Part shown: one piece after another, positions 49,501 to 55,500 of the stretch | Layout: each line of letters starts with the position of its first letter | Numbering within the stretch: position 1 is the stretch's first letter | Assembly (NCBI GenBank): GCA_030549495.1 | Contig: JAUIRK010000928.1 | Coordinates: 757,001-821,000 of the forward strand | DNA: 64,000 nucleotides | DNA from: Nectonema munidae | Lineage: Eukaryota; Nematomorpha; Nectonematoida; Nectonematidae | Direction: 5' to 3' | Notes under the pieces: model-generated | What the model saw: only the letters and a program-made list of their open reading frames with translations | What the model was told of the DNA's origin: nothing | Database searches by the model: none | Translations under genes and position numbers: made by a program

Positions 49501-52500
49501 CATATTTTACTTACATAAAATTTTTCTCCAACGTACAACCAATTTTTCGTTATTTCATTCAATTTACTAATAATACAGATAAAAGTATTAACAATCTATA
49601 TTTAAAACAAAAAAAATAAAAATCACTAAAGCAAATAATATTTTTCAAATGTTTCATTTTTTAAACTAAATTTTTCGACAAATATTTGAAAAAAAATAAA
49701 TAAGCATTAAGAAGTTTAAAAAAATTTCAGTAAAAAACATATATTAATAAAAACAAAAAAAAGCTTAAACATTAAAAGGAGAACAAACTTAAATTGAAAA
49801 AGAATGGACCAAAATAAAAAAGAACTAACATAAAGCGAAAAAAGACGAACCTAGAGTAAAAATGCTATATATATATATATTAGTGATGGGACGATTAATC
49901 GGAATCGTATCGGAATAATCGGAATATCGGAAATTTTCTCTAGCATCGGAATCGGAGTGGAAATATTTCAACTCGCTCCGATACCAAAATGATTCCAAGT
50001 TAATACGCTACATTGATTTTCTTTACTTAGGATTTTATTGTATAAATGATTTTACTACTTAGTGTGTAGAATCACTTAATTCGACAAAATTATTTAATTA
50101 TAAAAAAAAATTTAACATTTTTTTGTGTTAATTGTGCATTATTATGTTTAAGCTATTTTTTGTAAATTTTGTGTTATAATTTTATATAAAAAATTTTCGG
50201 GGGGGCGGGGGGGGGGGGGGGGGCGGCCCGCGGGGGGCGGCGGCGGCGGCGGGGGGGGGGGGGGGGGCCCCCTCCGGGGGCCGCCGGGTCTTCCTCTCGG
50301 CCCCCGCCGGCTTGCGCCGCCGGGGGGGGCCCGGGGGGGGGGGGGGGGGGGGGGGGGCGGGGGGCGGGGCGGGGGGCGGGGGGGGCGTGCCGGGGGCGGG
50401 GGGGGGGCTGGGGGTTGCGGGGCCTGGGGGCCCGGGGCGGGGGCCCGCCGGCCCCCGGGGGCCGTCTGCTTCGGGGGCCCTCGCCCCCCCCGGGGGGGGC
50501 CTCTGTGCGCCGCGGGGGGGGGTCTTCTGGTCCTTTGCCGCCCTCGCCCCCCCCCCTCTCTGTGGCGCCCGGCCCGTACCGTTAGGTTCTTTGGGGGTGG
50601 TGTGGGGGTGTGGGGGGTGTTGTGTGTGGTGGGTTGTGTGGGGGGGGGGTTGGGATGTACATTTTAAATGTTAAAACCGTATGTATCAAACTATGAGTAA
50701 TTTGTCTAGTGCGGGACACAAGCCCAACGCACAACCCACTCATTAAATACATTAGTTCAAATAAATTTTATTTAAATAATAAATTAAAACGAATTGTAAA
50801 ATCTCATTGTGTAAGTCGGATGTGTCGATCATTCGCTTAAATCGAAGATGATACTGGTCCCCATCGCATTTAAGAACTAATAACATTGTAGAAACTTTTC
50901 TTAACTCGAAGTGATAATGAGCGAAGCGTTGAATTCAATTTCAGTTTTGAAAAATGTTTTACTGAGATTAAATAAAGAAAAATTCAAAATGAGAAAGAAC
51001 TCGAAAACTAGAGACTGAAATTACGAAATATTTAAAATATAAATTAATAGAAAAAAACTCAAGTCCGTTTGAATGGTGGAAAGCTAACAAAGAAGACTTT
51101 CCAATATTGGCATTTTTTTCAAAAAAGTATTTATGTGCTCCGCCTTCTTCAGTTGAAAGTGAAAGAGTTTTTAGTATTGGAGGAAATATTTATTCTCCTA
51201 AAAGAAATCGCTTAGAAGCAAAAAAAGGGGAAATGCTTATGTTGTTGCACTATAATTTACGAAAGCTCCAATTTAATTACGATTGATTCAAAAGATCTCT
51301 ATGTAATATTAATAAAATTTTATTCTATCATTATAAGCTGAATATGCTCACTGCTCAAAATTATGACTATAGTTTTTTTAATTTTCAAAATTTATATTCA
51401 AAATTTTCAAAAGTGGATTATTTATATAATTTTGCTCTCATATTGAGGATATTTATTCGCAAAAGGTGATAGAAATTAATTGAAGTTCAAAATAATATTA
51501 AAAAGTTATTTCAAGTTGTAATATTTTAGAATCGGAATCGTATCGGGAACAGGTATATTAAGTAGAATCGTTATTAATTTTGGTATCGTCCCATCACTAA
51601 TATATATATATATGTAAAGATAAAGGTACTGTGGGGTGTTTTCATTGAGAAGGCACAATTACGCCACTTGTATCAAACTATAAGAAAGTAAGCTTGATGC
51701 CGGATCGAACCCAAGACCTTGAGTTATCGAAACAAGGGTGATTACTAAATTTATTATTTCAAAAATATAAAATGAAACCTCTCATATTGATGGAACAAAT
51801 ATTTCTAGATAACATTAGTATTACCAAATTAAAAAAAAATAATAAAAAAACTTCTCCCTTTTTTTTAAATTTTCTAAAATTTTTAATAGTTTATTTTTAA
51901 ATTTTAGAATATTATTTTATCCAATCTGTTTATGTCTTCTTCTAAAAATTCTAGCAACAGTATAAATGCAAATCGATCTATTTGAAAAAAAAATCTACCT
52001 GCCTCATCTAAGCCCAAAAGAGATCCTAGCATTCCATTTATTGAGAAAATCTCAACTCGCCAAATTCTTTGAAACTTTGCTTTTTTGTTTAACAGCCAAA
52101 AGCTCCGACAGGATCGTGTAAAAACTATGATTATGGATATAGAATCTCTTTGGAGAGAAACATTAGAATTTCCACACCTTTCTAATGCTCTCATCAGGAA
52201 AAAACTTAACCATATGATTGATTTAAATGACAAGAACAAAAAGAATCCATTGAATAATTTCACTATAGTACTTTTTCAGTTGTTTGATGTGACTAATGTA
52301 AAAGGAGAATGGAAATGCACAGAAGAGAAAGAGCTCTACCAGAAACAAATTAGAAGTGTCGGTAAGGTTGGGTATTCTACTGTTAAAGAAGCTTCTTTGA
52401 AATCAATTCATCCAAGAAAACGAACTCGTTTTTAAACTGAACCAAGTTGTTTTGATACCTTAGCCAAAAATGATATTGTCTCTGAATCAAACTCCGATTC

Positions 52501-55500
52501 TTTTGAGTCTGAAACAGAGCGGCTCTCTCCTTCCTGTTTTTCTTCTCCTGAAGACAACCCCAACTATAAAAGAACGGGTAATGCGACAACAAGTTTACTG
52601 CTACGCAAGAACAACATTTCAACACATAAAGCGCATGAAGTTCTTGTAACAATTTTCGAACAGGGTTATCATGTTCCAGTTCCAAGTCAGTCGGGCATAT
52701 GGAAAAAAATTATCATAGAGGGCAAAGAAATGAAACTAAAAATTGCAAGGAAATGAACCCTTTTTTTCTTCAATTTGATGGTAAAAGACTATTGGAAGAA
52801 GAATACAAAGTTGTTCTTCTGAAAAATACCACAACGGAAATTAAACTCAGTGTTATAAAATGTCTTAATGGGACAGCTATGGCCATTCACAAAGAGCTAA
52901 ATAAACTAATTGATGATTACAAAGCTTGGAAAAATATTCGTATGATAATCTGCGACACAACTCCCGTAAATTCTGGTTGTTTGCGAGGTATTGCGACACT
53001 CATTCAAGATGATGTCGTGAGCAAAGGCTTTCAGAAGCCACAATACATTGGCTGTCAACACCACATGCTTCATTTGCTTCTAAAACACTTCATGGATTAC
53101 ATCATCCCAGTAATAACAATCAAACCCGAACTTAACTATTCTTTCATTGACAAAATATCGAAGAACTACGATTCTCTTAAAAACAATTACCAGACTCTTG
53201 GAATAGATTATGTTAAAACTGGCAAGAACCCTGAATGCCGAAACAATTTTAAGTTTTTATATGAACTATGCCAATCTTATCGTTTATTACAAAACAATTT
53301 CAAATTGGCCCAGAATATACTGGAAGAAGCTTCCGAGCTTACATCAGGCAAGATGGAACTCACGTGCAATATATGCGGTTATAGCATTCTTCTTTTTGCC
53401 AGATTTGCGAAGCATCCGTACAGCATGGGACTTTATTTGTTATGAGTAGGTGGATGCTTCGTTTCGAACGCAACACTACACGAAGCCACCTTCAACGAAT
53501 TGTTGAGCTCACTGCACAAGATAAGTGCAAGACGGCTATTTAAATTGCTTGAAGAAACACTGAAAGATTGAAAAGTCGGTGATTGACATTCCAAGATCTA
53601 ATCAAAATACAGAACGTGCGGTTAAAGTTATCCAGGAATTATATCGGGGCATATGGAGAATTATATCTTATAAGCAGGGCGAGGAAAAATTGACCCAAAA
53701 AATTGGAAAAAATTGACTTTTACTAAGATAAAAAATTGACTTTATTGACTTTTTAAAGTTTCATTGAATTGAACAACTATGAACACTTTAGAGAAAGTAT
53801 TGAAAATTATTTCAAAGAATCCATGACTTTGTAATATAACAACATATAATTTATGACATTTTCTGATTTAAAATTCGATCGTTTTCTTGCAGTTTTTCCA
53901 GTTTAGAAAAAGATGTTTCTACTTTTCAAGTTAAAACTTGACAATTTTGTAATTTGGGATAAGTACTGCGAGAGATTTGAGAGTTTTCCATATTCATGAT
54001 TTTATTGATTTCATTTTATTTGAATCTATTTTCAAGATAACTTTTAACGCCACATTCGTCTTAAATGAAAAAATGTTGAAGAAACAAGTAAAGGCATCTT
54101 TGACTGAAAAAGTCTCTATTTTGACTTTTTCCGACTAAATAAATGAATCTTGAATTTTCTCTCATTATTGTTAACAAGTTTTGACACAGATTTTCTTTTT
54201 TTTTTAAATTTCTTGATATTTGGCAATAAAATCCCATCATCTTCATCATTAATTTCTTCACTGCTGGAAGATTAATGAAAATATTTTGCTGTTTGCAAAC
54301 AATTTGTCAATTTCGTTACAATTGGACCTGAAGTGTTGCCAATAGGTTTGAAAAGAGAACGTCTTTTTCTATTACTAATTTTGAATTATTTAATGCCGGT
54401 AATCTACAATTTTGAAGGATAACTTAACTTTTAAGGTAAACTTTAAAAGATGTGAAAAACATGCAATGATAAAAAAAGTTTGGGAATAAAATTCCATAAC
54501 TTCTGCAGCGGATATATCGTATGTAACCGCGTTTGTCAACAAAAAAATTTGTCTTACAAAAAACTTCTTCATGTTTAACCTCAGTCAGGCAAACTTTACA
54601 GTAAAACCTTTTATTAGATGAAAAAGCCAACTATTGTGGAAGTGTTCATATAAAGAAGAAATCTTGTATGTATCGCTTATAACAATTTTAGGCACATTGA
54701 ATCAAAAAGTGTTAAATATAAAAATTAACTTTATTGACCTAAACTCGAAAAATTGACTTTGATTATGTTCAAAATTTGAAATTAGTTCACAATTTTTTAG
54801 ACTAAACAAGTAAAATTTTTTATGTAAATTATAAAAGATATCACTCAAATTTCCACTTTTTAAAATTAATTTAAAAATTTTAATACAAAAGAGGAAAATA
54901 ATAAATAAAAAAGAAGAGGCAAAGAGAAAAACTAAAAATTTTTATTAAAAAAAGATTTACGTATTCTACATATGACTTGGATAAGAGGACGGGCAGATAT
55001 TATTGTTAGAGATGATAAAAAGTTTTCTTGTTGCATTTCTTTGGGTTTAAAATATTTTTAATGATTTTTATTTAAATTGTATTAATTATAAAATTGAATA
55101 TTATATTAGCATCATGAATACTGGGCAGAAAAAATATTTATTTCGAATAAACAAAAAAAATTGTACATTTGTATAATTATGCGCTAGGTCTTATATTATC
55201 TAGTCCAAGCTTCTTCAACCCAAGGCCCATTTTGGGCCCCATTACTTTTCATCAGACTTGAAAAGTTAAAAGTTTTTGAATTAAGGAATTGAAATATTTT
55301 TACATCGATTACAAAAAAATTAGAGTACTGTGATTGTTCTATTATAATATATTGTATCGTTTTTCCCATAAATAAAATTTTTAGGAAATTTTAAGTTGAA
55401 CAAACCTGATCTAATTCATTCAAAAAATACAAAGATTCAGGATTGTCCTTATTGGGTTAAACAAAATTGCTTTTTAATGTCTTCTATACTCTTGAATTTT

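Noticed and set aside
50312-50674. 120-codon + strand frame in the GC island
   Set aside because: It encodes almost only Gly, Ala, Pro and Arg from G/C runs; its composition is artefactual.
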